NCBI GenBank assembly: GCA_017416485.1
Contig: JAFQCH010000042.1
Coordinates: 1-64,000 of the forward strand
Source of the DNA: Clostridia bacterium
GTDB lineage: Bacteria; Bacillota; Clostridia; Oscillospirales; Acutalibacteraceae
Direction: 5' to 3'
DNA: 64,000 nt
Below are positions 43,401 to 52,744 of this stretch, piece after piece. Positions within the stretch are counted from its first letter, which is position 1. Each line of letters starts with the position of its first letter. The notes beneath the pieces were generated by a model. That model saw only the letters and a list, made by a program, of their open reading frames with translations, made no database searches and was not told the origin of the DNA. A program made the translations under genes and the position numbers.

Positions 43401-45542
43401 ATGCTTAACACAGGTTTATTCAAAAAGGCGGTCAGTATTCTGCTTTCGGCATTGCTGTTCGTTTCTGTATTCTGCACCACCGTGCAGGCGATGCAACCGC
43501 AAACGGGCACATTGCAGTCAGCACCCCTGTCCCTTTATACAAGCACAGCCAAAAGCGGCAGAGCCATTGATTATGACAACGATATTGACATGGCGAAATT
43601 AAGAGCAATGCTGCGGGATACCGTGCTGAATTATGCGTATGTTGTAAACCTCGGGTCTTCTTATTATCTGCCTGCAACACAGCAAACAATAGAGTTGATT
43701 TCCACCATCATTGTTTGTGAAATCCCGGAAGCTTTTCACTATGAAGCGGTTGAGGCAATTTACGACAAAAGCACCAATATGATTTTTCAGCTTCGTTTTA
43801 CATACAACTGTTCTCCCGAAGAATATGTGCAAAAGCGATATGAATATGAACGCGAGGCAGACACCCTGCTTTACGGCATTATTGATAACAAAAACCTGAC
43901 CGATGTGCAGAAAGCATTGCTGTTGCATGACCGCCTGGCACTGCATTGTGAATACGGTGATGTTAACGGCAGTTATCTGGACACGGCAACATTGTACGGC
44001 GCACTGGTCGGCAAAGCACCTGTTTGCCAAGGGTATGCCGCGGCTTACATCTATTTGCTCGGCAGGGTCGGCATCCGCAGTGAAATGTGCATATCCAATC
44101 AGCTCAACCACGCATGGAACATTGTTTACATAGACGACGAAGCCTATCATGTGGACGTTACATGGGATGACCCGACGCCCGATGTTGCAGGGCAGGTTTA
44201 TCATTACAACTTCCTTTTGTCCACACAGGCACTCAAAAACGGCATCTCGGATGATTACGACACAAGCCACAATGCAAACGATTTTAACACCACTCCCGTC
44301 AGCACCAAATATGACAATGCCTATTGGCAACATTCATTCACGGCATTTCAACTGCTCGACAATGAAATTTATTACATTGATAACGATGCGCAGAAGCTGT
44401 GCAGAGAATCCGACAAAGCGCAGCTCGCAGACGTGAGCGACACATGGTATATTTCTGCTGACGGCTATTACATGGTCGGCAATTATGCCTGCCTTGCCGC
44501 AGATACACAATATCTGTATTACAGCCTTTCCGATTCAATTTACAGTTTTGACCCGAAAACAGAAAGCAATCAGCAGCTTTATACTCCCGCGATGACACAT
44601 CGGGGCGAAACGTTCTATTCCATGGCGGGTTTTGCCTATCAATACGGCATCATGCAGATTGACCTTATCAACGAAGATTATATATATCGCACAACAATCA
44701 ACCATTGCGATCATACGGATTATTTTGACAAAACCATAACCAAAGGTGATTGCATAACGGAAGGATGCACAAGACACATCTGCAAATCCTGCCTTGCTTA
44801 TTATGAATCCTTTGATTTGAACCCCCAAAGACACACAGGCTACATCGACTTTTCGGAAAGAATAAACCCGACCTGCGGAACGCCCGGCAAAAAGCGGGAC
44901 ACACTCTGCCGCGATTGCGGAGAAGTGCTGGAAGAAGGCGAAGTGATTCCTGCAACGGGAAATCACACATGGGGTGAGGCTGTGCCCGAGAATTCCGACA
45001 TTTGCACCGGCATTCTGGTTTACACCTACACCTGCACGGTCTGCGGTGACACAAAGCAAGAAACACACGAAACCGAAAACACCGTGCATGCAGGTGAAAC
45101 CGAACTGCGCAATGCCAAGGAAGAAACCTGCGGATACTCCGGCTATACAGGTGATCTGTGTTGCACAGCCTGCGACCATGTGATAACCCCCGGTCAGGTG
45201 ATTCCCGCAACGGGAAATCACGCATGGGACGAAGGCTTCGTCGCAATTCCGCCTTCCATGTTTGCTGAGGGCACACGCAGATATACCTGCACGACCTGCG
45301 GAAGAACCAAAGATGAAGACATTCCGAGACTTGCAAACGCCCTCAAGGGGGATATCGACATGGACGGAAGCATTACGGCCGGGGATGCAAGATTGGCACT
45401 GCGTGCAAGTGTGGGACTGGAAGAACTCACCGGTAATGCCTTTATAGCGGCCAATGTGGATAATAACCATACCATTACTGCGAATGATGCAAGATTGATT
45501 CTTCGATACAGTGTCGGCTTGGAAACCGAATGGCCGTCATAA
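43401..45542 (+). CDS. Secreted transglutaminase-like protein with dockerin
   Basis: 713 residues. Signal peptide FKKAVSILLSALLFVSVFC. The transglutaminase-like (papain-fold) domain is at about 150-270, with triad C209 (KAPVCQGYAAAY), H237 (QLNHAWNIVYID) and D252 (YHVDVTWDDPTP). A beta-rich region (280-440) follows. Then come cysteine-pair repeats (CKSCLAYY, CRDCGEVL, CTVCGDT, CTACDHV, CTTCGRT), each linked by an IPATGNHxW element, matching those of the 28946-30271 protein. C-terminal type I dockerin: GDIDMDGSITAGDARLALRA and VDNNHTITANDARLILRYS. It likely acts as a protease or cross-linker held by a cohesin scaffold. Own promoter (TATAAT 43365-43370). Confidence 0.9.
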   Translation: MLNTGLFKKAVSILLSALLFVSVFCTTVQAMQPQTGTLQSAPLSLYTSTAKSGRAIDYDNDIDMAKLRAMLRDTVLNYAYVVNLGSSYYLPATQQTIELISTIIVCEIPEAFHYEAVEAIYDKSTNMIFQLRFTYNCSPEEYVQKRYEYEREADTLLYGIIDNKNLTDVQKALLLHDRLALHCEYGDVNGSYLDTATLYGALVGKAPVCQGYAAAYIYLLGRVGIRSEMCISNQLNHAWNIVYIDDEAYHVDVTWDDPTPDVAGQVYHYNFLLSTQALKNGISDDYDTSHNANDFNTTPVSTKYDNAYWQHSFTAFQLLDNEIYYIDNDAQKLCRESDKAQLADVSDTWYISADGYYMVGNYACLAADTQYLYYSLSDSIYSFDPKTESNQQLYTPAMTHRGETFYSMAGFAYQYGIMQIDLINEDYIYRTTINHCDHTDYFDKTITKGDCITEGCTRHICKSCLAYYESFDLNPQRHTGYIDFSERINPTCGTPGKKRDTLCRDCGEVLEEGEVIPATGNHTWGEAVPENSDICTGILVYTYTCTVCGDTKQETHETENTVHAGETELRNAKEETCGYSGYTGDLCCTACDHVITPGQVIPATGNHAWDEGFVAIPPSMFAEGTRRYTCTTCGRTKDEDIPRLANALKGDIDMDGSITAGDARLALRASVGLEELTGNAFIAANVDNNHTITANDARLILRYSVGLETEWPS

Positions 45543-45556
45543 CACTGATATAACAA

Positions 45557-45584
45557 AAAAAACAGCGGTGCGAACCGCTGTTTT
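45557..45584. terminator. Bidirectional terminator
   Basis: AACAGCGGT (45561-45569), GCGA-type loop, ACCGCTGTT, with A-run before and T-run after. Separates the convergent transglutaminase and secreted-protein genes. Confidence 0.85.
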
Positions 45585-45595
45585 TTTGTTGATTA

Positions 45596-46267
45596 TCAGT
45601 TGTTGTAATCTGGAACTTCCTGAAAATTGTCTGTCACTTCGGGGTCGGTGGCAATTTCTTCAAAATCGTTGCCGGGCTGTGTGGCAGGTACTGTGGTGGT
45701 GGGAGTAGTGCTTTCCGCTTCGCCGGGCATGTTGCCGTATTTTGCAAAAACAAGCACTCCGTAATCCTTGTCGATTTCTTCATAGGCATCAAAGAAATTG
45801 ACTTCGCAGTAGCTGGCATTGGAAACCGACAGCATGGGCACCAACACAGTGGCATACATGGTAAAAATAAATTCCTGCAACGGCATCATAACTCTTTGCA
45901 ACAGGCGCGACAGCAAGGTTGCATTGCTGCCGTCGGTGTATCTGCCGTACAGTTCAACGCTTTTGCTTTCGCCGGCAGCAAGAGAACCGACAACGATGTA
46001 CATCTGATCATCATCCAGATCCAGATGTTTGTGGCTCTTGGTTTCCACATAAACACGTTCTGCATCCACACGGCCGATGTTGGTTACGGTGATGGTGAAC
46101 ACAATTTCGTCATCAATGCCGTAAGATGCAGCGTCAGACTCTACCTTTACGGCAAGTTTGGGTTTAAAAATTGTGTCTGCTTCTGCGGCAAAAACAGGAA
46201 TTACGGCGCCGCACATAAGCAAAACGGCAAGAAGAATGGAAACAGCGCGAGAGAATTTTTTGGACAT
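45596..46267 (-). CDS. Secreted protein with CARDB/DUF11-like domain
   Basis: 223 residues from ATG 46267 (AAAGGAGGTC upstream). Signal peptide SRAVSILLAVLLMCGAVIPV. Residues about 35-110 form a beta-sandwich of the CARDB/DUF11 kind (SYGIDDEIVFTITVTNIGRV, ELYGRYTDGSN). A hydrophobic stretch near 125-150 (MMPLQEFIFTMYATVLVPML) may bind the membrane. The Thr/Pro-rich tail (STTPTTTVPATQPGNDFEEI) suggests a surface linker. No anchor motif. Follows the MFS gene by 70 bases. Function unknown. Confidence 0.75.
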   Translation of the reverse strand: MSKKFSRAVSILLAVLLMCGAVIPVFAAEADTIFKPKLAVKVESDAASYGIDDEIVFTITVTNIGRVDAERVYVETKSHKHLDLDDDQMYIVVGSLAAGESKSVELYGRYTDGSNATLLSRLLQRVMMPLQEFIFTMYATVLVPMLSVSNASYCEVNFFDAYEEIDKDYGVLVFAKYGNMPGEAESTTPTTTVPATQPGNDFEEIATDPEVTDNFQEVPDYNN

Positions 46268-46337
46268 ACAAAAGACCTCCTTTATTACTTGCAACATTCC
46301 GTTACAATAAATACATTACATAAATTTGGTTGCTTTG

Positions 46338-47714
46338 TCAAGTATTGTCTGCAATCTGCTTGTTTTTTGATCTTTTCCACAACAAAAGAACCGGCACAAA
46401 CACAAACACGGCAATCACAGCTGCGGCAAGGAACATGGTTTCTGTGGGCAGCGGGGTTTCGACATTGAATTCGTTCATATAAGTTCTTGTGGAGTTGGAA
46501 ATGGCAAGGTCGCCGATATAGGGGCCGACCACCATGGGAATGAGCACATAGAACACCATGCGGATGCCCTGGAACTGACCGACCTTGTCTTCAGGGGTGT
46601 AGTCGCGCACGGTTGCGTTCAGAAGAATGGTCAGCACCGCATAGCCGACAAGTGCGGGGGCAATGCAGGGCAGTGTACTGCCGACATCTCTGCCGAATGC
46701 GAACACAAGGAACAAGCCGACCACAAAACCGACAGAGGCAATCAGGAACACCTTGGTTCTGCCGATTTTTGCCTGTTTTGTGAGCAGAATCAGAATACCG
46801 GGAACAATGATTGCCAGTGCAATAACGGCACCGATGATGGTTTTTGCACCAAGCAGCTCGGGGGTATTTTTAAGAATAACGTGTTCAAGATAAATGAACA
46901 GATACGGGAACCAGACCTGCACGCTGATGTTGAAAATACACACAGCGGCAAAGGACAGATACAAATCCTTATGCTGTTTCACAACCGACGGACGGAAACC
47001 GTAAATAACATCCGCCCAGTAATTGCCGTTGACCTGACGGATGCCGCTTCTGGATTCGTTCAGGCTGAACAGACCGATGACACCGCAAAGGGTAACCGAA
47101 GCACCGAGAATGAGGAAGAAGGTGGAATAGCCGATTTTGCCGACAACAGCCATCAGCCCCATAACAATGCCCGTAGCGGCAAGCGGAAGCACGGCAAGAA
47201 CGGATTCGGTGACAGGGCGGTTGGACTCGTCCGTTACGTCCGTGACCCATGCGTTGAAACTTGCGTCATTGCTCAACGAGCCCATAAATGTCATAATGAC
47301 GTCCATGATGATAACAGTCCATACCGTAACGGTCAGCACGCGAAGCATATCGCTCGACTGCAATATGGCGGCAGTGTTTTCAAGCGAAATAAAGCCGAAG
47401 CAGGCCGTAACAATACCCCATGCAATGTAACCTGCCGAAAGGAAAATTTTGCGGCGGTTCATGCGGTCGCTCAAGGTGCCCAGCAGAAGGGTGGAAACGA
47501 AAGCGGCAACGGCACTCAATGCCACCATATTACTGATGGCGGTGCTGAACGGAATGGCATTGTCAATGGCAGCCTGATCCGTCACATTGCCGTAAATGGA
47601 GTTGTAAAGGAAGGTGTTGAAAACCATATTTTCAACATTCCATGCGATCTGCCCGGCGGTGCCGAACAGAATCAGATTGAACCATGTGCGTTTTCCTAAT
47701 TTCGAACGTTGCAT
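46338..47714 (-). CDS. MFS transporter, possibly glycoside-type
   Basis: 458 residues with twelve helices. The N-terminal GTAGQIAWNVENMVFNTFLY and the loop TLLLGTLSDRMNRRKIFLSA resemble the sugar-related GPH/MFS branch. Also VWTVIIMDVIMTFMGSLSND and the second-half loop TKQAKIGRTKVF. Ends in a basic cytosolic tail. Substrate uncertain; sugars or sugar conjugates are suggested only by family resemblance. AAAGGAGC ribosome site, 44 bases after the LysRS gene, so probably on its transcript. Confidence 0.85.
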   Translation of the reverse strand: MQRSKLGKRTWFNLILFGTAGQIAWNVENMVFNTFLYNSIYGNVTDQAAIDNAIPFSTAISNMVALSAVAAFVSTLLLGTLSDRMNRRKIFLSAGYIAWGIVTACFGFISLENTAAILQSSDMLRVLTVTVWTVIIMDVIMTFMGSLSNDASFNAWVTDVTDESNRPVTESVLAVLPLAATGIVMGLMAVVGKIGYSTFFLILGASVTLCGVIGLFSLNESRSGIRQVNGNYWADVIYGFRPSVVKQHKDLYLSFAAVCIFNISVQVWFPYLFIYLEHVILKNTPELLGAKTIIGAVIALAIIVPGILILLTKQAKIGRTKVFLIASVGFVVGLFLVFAFGRDVGSTLPCIAPALVGYAVLTILLNATVRDYTPEDKVGQFQGIRMVFYVLIPMVVGPYIGDLAISNSTRTYMNEFNVETPLPTETMFLAAAVIAVFVFVPVLLLWKRSKNKQIADNT

Positions 47715-47758
47715 ACTATCAAGCTCCTTTTCTTTATAGATTATGTGCTGATAAATGC

Positions 47759-49768
47759 TTATTTAATCTGCGTGCCGACAGGAACACAATCATCCACGAA
47801 AATGACCTGACAGCCGCAAGCATTGTTGGTGGCGGCAAGCAGCATACCGTTGGACTGCACGCCGCTGAAACGGGCAGGCTTGAGATTGGCAATAACAATG
47901 ATCTTTTTGCCGACGAGTTCTTCGCAGGTGTAATCATGCTTGATGCTGGAAACAATAACACGTTCATCAAGACCGTCATGGAGGGTCAGTTTCAGGCAAT
48001 TGTGGGACTTGCGGATTTCCTGTGCCTTGACGATCTGACACACACGCAGGTCGATATTGCCGAAGTAATCAATGTCGATTTCTTCCTTGATGGGCTGCAC
48101 GGGATCGGGATCGCCGTAAACCTTTTCGGGCTTGACTTCTTCGGGTTCTTCCACAGGAACATAGAGTTCTGCTTCGGTCTTGGGTGTGGAGAAATCAAGC
48201 AGACCGAGATACTTTTCGGAATCAATGGCAAACAGGAACAGATACAGACGAGGACCCTGTTCTTTGTCGATCAGCAGACGGTAAACATTCTTGAAGAACT
48301 TGCCCTGCGCCTCTTTGAGGGCTTTTTTGTCGAGTTCTTCGTCTCTTGCTTCGCCGGGGATAGCATAAATGGCGGTCTGCAGTTCGTCAAGATTGTAGCC
48401 GCCTTTCTGAATATAGGCACGAAGCAGCTCAATTTCTTTCTTTTCCACTTCGGAAAGGGTTTCGTAAAGATCCCAGTTACGAGTGGTGCGCAGACGGTTG
48501 ACACTTTCGGGGGCGCATTGCTCAAGCCAGAATTTTGCTCTTTCAAGGCGGTCTGCAAAATCATCATACTTGTAAGGTGTGCCGATCTTGTCGAAAACAA
48601 CTTCGAGCATGGGAACATTGAAGTCAACCACACTGCCGAGCTGCACAAGCAGTCCCATGGGAACGGGTTTGACTTCTCTGCCTTCGACCTTTGCAAAATC
48701 CATAACGGACTGGGTGTATTCGTTTGCAGTACCGTTTGCAACTTCGTTCAGCATCTTGTCGAATTCAAAATACTGACGCAGGATACCGTCGTCGAAGCAG
48801 AAGTCGAAAGCCTTGAGGGGCTCGGTCTTTGCATACAGCCACAGAATGACTTCGGGCTGATAGAGCTTGAGCAGGGTGTCAGGGGTCAGGTTCAATCCGC
48901 TGGAACCACTCATCTTACCCGTGGAACCCTTGATGCCGATGAATTCATACCCTTGGAACATAGGCGGTTCATAACCAAAAATAGCACGGGCAATGTCCTT
49001 ACTGGTGTCATAAGAGCCGTGGGGAGATGCGTGGTCTTTTCCGCCGGGTTCAAAGTCAACGCCTTCATACATCCAGCGCATCGGCCAGTCAATTTTCCAT
49101 GCAAGTTTGCAGTTAAAATCCTTGGTAAAATCAAAACTGCCGCAATGGCCGCAGGCACATTCATACTGTGCAACGGTGCAATCGTCGCTCAAAGAAAGAA
49201 TCTTGGTGGTGTCACGCTTACATTCGGGGCAGTAGATGGAAACGGGATAATAGGCTTCTCTTTCGCCCTCAGCCGCGGTCTGGGTGCGGTGGGAATCGAG
49301 AATATCAAAAATTTCGCCGCGCTTTTTGAGGGCGGTCAGAATGTGTTCAACATACTTGCCGCTTCTGTACATTTCAGCCTGACGGCGATAGTCCATGGTG
49401 ATGCCGAATTTTTCCATGGAAACCATGAATTCGTCTTCAAAATGGTCGGCATAAGTCGGGAAACCGTCATCATAGGGGTTGGGCACGTCCACATAAGGAT
49501 AGCCGATGTATTTGTCAAAGCCTTCGGTGATGGCGGCAACATTGACGGGCACCTTTCTCATGCGGTCAAACTCGTCCCATGAGAACAGAAGTCTTGCCTT
49601 TTTGCCGAGCTTGCGAAGGGCTCTTGTAACAAGCAGAGCCGTTGCAACGTCACGGAAGTTACCGATATGAATGGAGCCGGACGGAGAAATGCCTGCCGCA
49701 CAGACATATTCTTCCTTATCGGGCTTTCTGCGAATGAGTTCTCTTGCGATTTCTTCAGACCAATGCAT
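47759..49768 (-). CDS. lysK: Class I lysyl-tRNA synthetase with C-terminal tRNA-binding domain
   Basis: 669 residues from ATG 49768 (MHWSEEIARELIRRKPDKEE, AAGGAGTG upstream). Class I motifs: PSGSIHIGN (29-37, HIGH-like) and STGKMSGSSG (KMSKS-like, near 280). A four-cysteine zinc insert is visible (CPECKRD, CACGHCG). The sequence after KMSGSS (LNLTPDTLLKLYQPEVILWL) is diagnostic of LysRS-I rather than MetRS. The last 110 residues are an EMAPII/Trbp111-type OB-fold (IDLRVCQIVKAQEIRKSHNC, MLLAATNN). Charges tRNA-Lys. The upstream leader shows no obvious T-box. Confidence 0.93.
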   Translation of the reverse strand: MHWSEEIARELIRRKPDKEEYVCAAGISPSGSIHIGNFRDVATALLVTRALRKLGKKARLLFSWDEFDRMRKVPVNVAAITEGFDKYIGYPYVDVPNPYDDGFPTYADHFEDEFMVSMEKFGITMDYRRQAEMYRSGKYVEHILTALKKRGEIFDILDSHRTQTAAEGEREAYYPVSIYCPECKRDTTKILSLSDDCTVAQYECACGHCGSFDFTKDFNCKLAWKIDWPMRWMYEGVDFEPGGKDHASPHGSYDTSKDIARAIFGYEPPMFQGYEFIGIKGSTGKMSGSSGLNLTPDTLLKLYQPEVILWLYAKTEPLKAFDFCFDDGILRQYFEFDKMLNEVANGTANEYTQSVMDFAKVEGREVKPVPMGLLVQLGSVVDFNVPMLEVVFDKIGTPYKYDDFADRLERAKFWLEQCAPESVNRLRTTRNWDLYETLSEVEKKEIELLRAYIQKGGYNLDELQTAIYAIPGEARDEELDKKALKEAQGKFFKNVYRLLIDKEQGPRLYLFLFAIDSEKYLGLLDFSTPKTEAELYVPVEEPEEVKPEKVYGDPDPVQPIKEEIDIDYFGNIDLRVCQIVKAQEIRKSHNCLKLTLHDGLDERVIVSSIKHDYTCEELVGKKIIVIANLKPARFSGVQSNGMLLAATNNACGCQVIFVDDCVPVGTQIK

Positions 49769-49857
49769 AATAAAACACTCCTTAAAAGAAGACATAATTT
49801 AACTTATATATTATACAGATATTGGTAATAAAAATCAAGAGGTATAAAAACAAAAAT

Positions 49858-49877
49858 CCCGTTGCCGAAGCAACGGG
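49858..49877 (-). terminator. Terminator after protease gene
   Basis: CCCGTTGC (49858-49865), CGAA loop, GCAACGGG (49870-49877), T-rich on the minus strand. Confidence 0.85.
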
Positions 49878-49891
49878 AAAAGTGCGAGGAA

Positions 49892-52543
49892 TTATCCGAA
49901 GAAATAAGCATCAAAATGCTTTGCACCACAGGCACAGTCCATGTTCATGCCGAACAGCTGCCACAAGAATCGCAGAATTGTGTAAATGAATTGCATAAAA
50001 CTGTTCTTACTGTGGCACAGGCAGGAGCAGTCGGAGCTGTCATCGGTCGGTTCGTCAGGTTCGGCAGGGACATCAGGTTCTGTGGGCATTTCAGGCTCAG
50101 TGGGGACTTCGGGTTCTGTGGGTTCTTCAGGCTGTTCATAATCCACTTCGATGCTTTCATCAGCGCCGGTCTTGTCATAGGTGATTTCAATGTCGCTGAT
50201 TGCATCACTGATGGTCTGTGTTGCAATCACTTCATCATCCTTGCTGAGAGTAACCGTACCGTCCGAAATACCGGTAACAACCAAGCCTGTTTCAGTCTGC
50301 GTTGCAGTGATGGTATCACAGGAAGCGGTACCGGAAATAACGGTATCTACAAATCCGCCGTCAGCAGTCACCGTTGAAAATGTAATGATGCCGGTTTCAT
50401 TTTCGTTACACCGAACAGCAATCGTGTTTTCATTTTCTGCATCGACGGAGATTTCAGTTTGTGCATTTGTCGGAATATTTGCAGAAATGGCAAGTTCATC
50501 TCCGGTTACTTTTACAACGGCATTCTTATCTGATATATTTTGCGCATTTATCGTATGTCCGTCAACTAACCAATACAAACTACCTCTTGCTTCGGTTTCC
50601 ACATGTTCTGCTTCCATATTGTTTTCAATTGAGAGCATTGAATCACTTTGTGAAAAATTAAAAGCCTGTTCCGCGTCAGCAACAAGGTTCACACCAACGC
50701 CATCTACCGGCATACCTATGGCATATCTATCACCGGTCCCACTTATTTCTTCTTCTTCATTAGATGGAACATTTCCCCCTACAATATCAACGGCCCATGT
50801 TATGTTCATATATGGAGTGAGAACATCGGTAAAAAAAGAAATGTCTGAATCTTCACTCGTCCAAGTCCATCCGCCTCCGGAATAACTCCAGGAGTTTCCT
50901 TTAATTGCAATTCTTTTTATGTTTTTGGGTTCATTGGAATCATTCACTAAAATATCATTTCCATCCATACCAATCGCAAAAACAGCATGGCCACCCGGCC
51001 CTGCATCTACATCTCCCTCTAATAATCCAATAATCACAGGTGCCCCGCCATCTACATAATTTTCAACAGCTGCAATCAATGATTCAGTATTGTTCAAATT
51101 GGCCCTTTTTTCAACAATTGCATTTACACTGAACTGATAAATATACCCATACTTGATATAATCTTTAGCAGACATATCAAGGTCAATATTCATTGTTCCC
51201 TGATTGATGCTTCTTAATTTTGTATAAGGCAATGCGGTCCATGAAAGATAATCCGTAACAGCCGGTGCATTAAGCAGTGTTGCGGCTGTTGTCAATGCCA
51301 TTCCATAGCAATGTCCGTGCGTTTCTCCATCTTCAATATAATTATATATTTCTGTCCCTTTTTCCGTTCCGAACATTCCTGTGTAATATTCAACAGCTAT
51401 CGTTTCATTTATATTTTCAAATTTGTAGCTATCCCTGTCAAAATCATACCCTGCGGGGAAAATAGGACCGGTTGGAACATTACCGTCGTTCCCCGAAGAA
51501 TTTCCTATATCTTCTACAGTCGATTGAAAGATTGCAGAGTTCAGATTAAAATTAAAAGCAGGGCGGACACCGAAGTCGGTACGGTACGTAAGGCCAAATA
51601 AGTGGGAGACTTCACCATTGTGGTAGACTTTACAGCAATCCTCGGAATAGCCACCGGCCGTCCGAAGTAGCCAATAAGAGTTGCCGGATTTTACAACTAA
51701 GCCTTGACATTTGGCATAAGCCGACCCTTGTGCTACGCGGGCAGCTTTTGAAAATCCGTAATTCGAGTTAAATACATCGTTGTACGAAAGAAGATAGATC
51801 TTGTCGTTGGTGGATGCGGAGTTGTAAGCCGAAGACGAGGCACCGTAAGCGGAGTTGTCAAGCGTGGTGGATGCAAGGATATTCTGTTGTGCCGCCGAAA
51901 AGGCGGTATTATAAAAATCGGAATTCAGCCATTGCCGGACACTACTTTTTTCATAATTATTGGCATAATGTGTTTTTTCGGAATTACCCCAATAGGACTC
52001 GCTTTTTAACACATAATTGTTATATGCTTGTGAATCGAGAATGTTTTCCGACAAAACCATACCGGTTGCCGGGTCAAGCACGCGCCATCGGACAGGTTCA
52101 TATTTGAACCAATAGACGGTGTTGGCGTTGTAACCGTTATCCTCTTGCCATGTAGATGACGATGTATAACCCGTGTAATACGGTCTGTAGGAATCAAAGA
52201 CTACGCCGCGGTATTTATTGCCGCCGTAAAGTACATCCTTGTAACGCATATAATCGGAAGCGGTCATTTTGCCGTCATTTTCAACTCCCGTACCGCTGTA
52301 GTAGTCATAGGACACCCATTCACCGCTCGCGGCATTCAAGGCGGAGATGGTGGCGGTGTCAGTCACTTGACTCTGCGGATACCAACCGAATTCAAGAATG
52401 TCCCCGGTTTTGTAAGATGTTATGGTGCTTGCCGCTTGGGCAATAAAACCAAAAGCAAGCCTCGAAATGCCCGTAAGCGGTGTCATTGTAACGCACAGAA
52501 CAACAAGCAGAGAAGATAATATTTTCCTCATCGTGTTTTTCAT
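49892..52543 (-). CDS. Secreted papain-like cysteine protease with DUF6273 and Cys/His C-terminal tail
   Basis: 883 residues. Signal peptide RKILSSLLVVLCVTMTPLTG. A DUF6273 domain (about 45-335; DILEFGWYPQSQV, WLNSDFYNTAFSAAQQ, YRTDFGVRPAFNFNL) comes first. The papain-like domain (about 380-600) has C412 in THGHCYGMALTTAA, H518 in GPGGHAVFAIGMD and Asn/Asp at 533-534. A beta-rich region and a Pro/Glu/Thr spacer (PEVPTEPEMPTEPDVPAEPD) follow. The tail at about 842-883 is CSCLCH, a hydrophobic helix QFIYTILRFLWQLFG, then CACGAKHF. The protease segment (about 50450-51450) is visibly more AT-rich than its flanks. Controlled by leader RNA copy 2 and an attenuator. Confidence 0.88.
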   Translation of the reverse strand: MKNTMRKILSSLLVVLCVTMTPLTGISRLAFGFIAQAASTITSYKTGDILEFGWYPQSQVTDTATISALNAASGEWVSYDYYSGTGVENDGKMTASDYMRYKDVLYGGNKYRGVVFDSYRPYYTGYTSSSTWQEDNGYNANTVYWFKYEPVRWRVLDPATGMVLSENILDSQAYNNYVLKSESYWGNSEKTHYANNYEKSSVRQWLNSDFYNTAFSAAQQNILASTTLDNSAYGASSSAYNSASTNDKIYLLSYNDVFNSNYGFSKAARVAQGSAYAKCQGLVVKSGNSYWLLRTAGGYSEDCCKVYHNGEVSHLFGLTYRTDFGVRPAFNFNLNSAIFQSTVEDIGNSSGNDGNVPTGPIFPAGYDFDRDSYKFENINETIAVEYYTGMFGTEKGTEIYNYIEDGETHGHCYGMALTTAATLLNAPAVTDYLSWTALPYTKLRSINQGTMNIDLDMSAKDYIKYGYIYQFSVNAIVEKRANLNNTESLIAAVENYVDGGAPVIIGLLEGDVDAGPGGHAVFAIGMDGNDILVNDSNEPKNIKRIAIKGNSWSYSGGGWTWTSEDSDISFFTDVLTPYMNITWAVDIVGGNVPSNEEEEISGTGDRYAIGMPVDGVGVNLVADAEQAFNFSQSDSMLSIENNMEAEHVETEARGSLYWLVDGHTINAQNISDKNAVVKVTGDELAISANIPTNAQTEISVDAENENTIAVRCNENETGIITFSTVTADGGFVDTVISGTASCDTITATQTETGLVVTGISDGTVTLSKDDEVIATQTISDAISDIEITYDKTGADESIEVDYEQPEEPTEPEVPTEPEMPTEPDVPAEPDEPTDDSSDCSCLCHSKNSFMQFIYTILRFLWQLFGMNMDCACGAKHFDAYFFG

Positions 52544-52565
52544 AAAGTTTCATCCTCCTTAAAAT

Positions 52566-52600
52566 AAAAAAGTGTGTGCTAACCAAAGTTATGCACACAC
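52566..52600 (-). terminator. Attenuator terminator upstream of protease gene
   Basis: On the minus strand GTGTGTGC (52600-52593), 13-nt loop, GCACACAC (52579-52572), then TTTTTT. It lies 23 bases before the start codon. CTTTGGTTAGC (52588-52578) of the loop and 3' arm can instead pair with GCTAATCGAAG (52623-52613) just after P1: 11 continuous pairs, two G-U. A clear terminator/antiterminator arrangement. Confidence 0.8.
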
Positions 52601-52624
52601 GAAAAACACAAACTTCGATTAGCT

Positions 52625-52738
52625 ACCACACTAAAATTCTATTCCATAAAACAGGCAAAGAAATAAGAAGCCTGTGCTTTTACCGGATGATAAAAACACG
52701 ACCTATTTTATGGAACAATTATTTAATTTTAGTGTGGT
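52625..52738 (-). ncRNA. Structured leader RNA, copy 2 (putative attenuator or riboswitch)
   Basis: Read on the minus strand. P1 ACCACACTAAAATT (52738-52725) pairs perfectly with 52638-52625, 14 bp. P2 TTCCATAAAATAGGT (52715-52701) pairs with 52656-52642, 15 bp with two G-U. P3 GTGTTTTTA (52699-52691) pairs with TAAAAGCAC (52682-52674) around the loop TCATCCGG. A TTCTTATTT strand returns to P2. Size, order and loop lengths match copy 1 (202-308), while P1 and P2 sequences differ with pairing kept. It starts at the expected transcription start and ends next to the antiterminator strand. Not a T-box, SAM, TPP, c-di-GMP or other class that I recognise. Confidence 0.75.
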
Positions 52739-52744
52739 GCAATT

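Noticed and set aside
47759..49768. Methionyl-tRNA synthetase, because of the C-terminal tRNA-binding domain
   Set aside because: HIGN and KMSGSS contexts and the flanking sequence are those of class I LysRS, not MetRS.
52566..52738. T-box, c-di-GMP or other known riboswitch before the protease gene
   Set aside because: The T-box AGGGTGGNACCGCG sequence, the c-di-GMP core and other conserved cores I know are absent.
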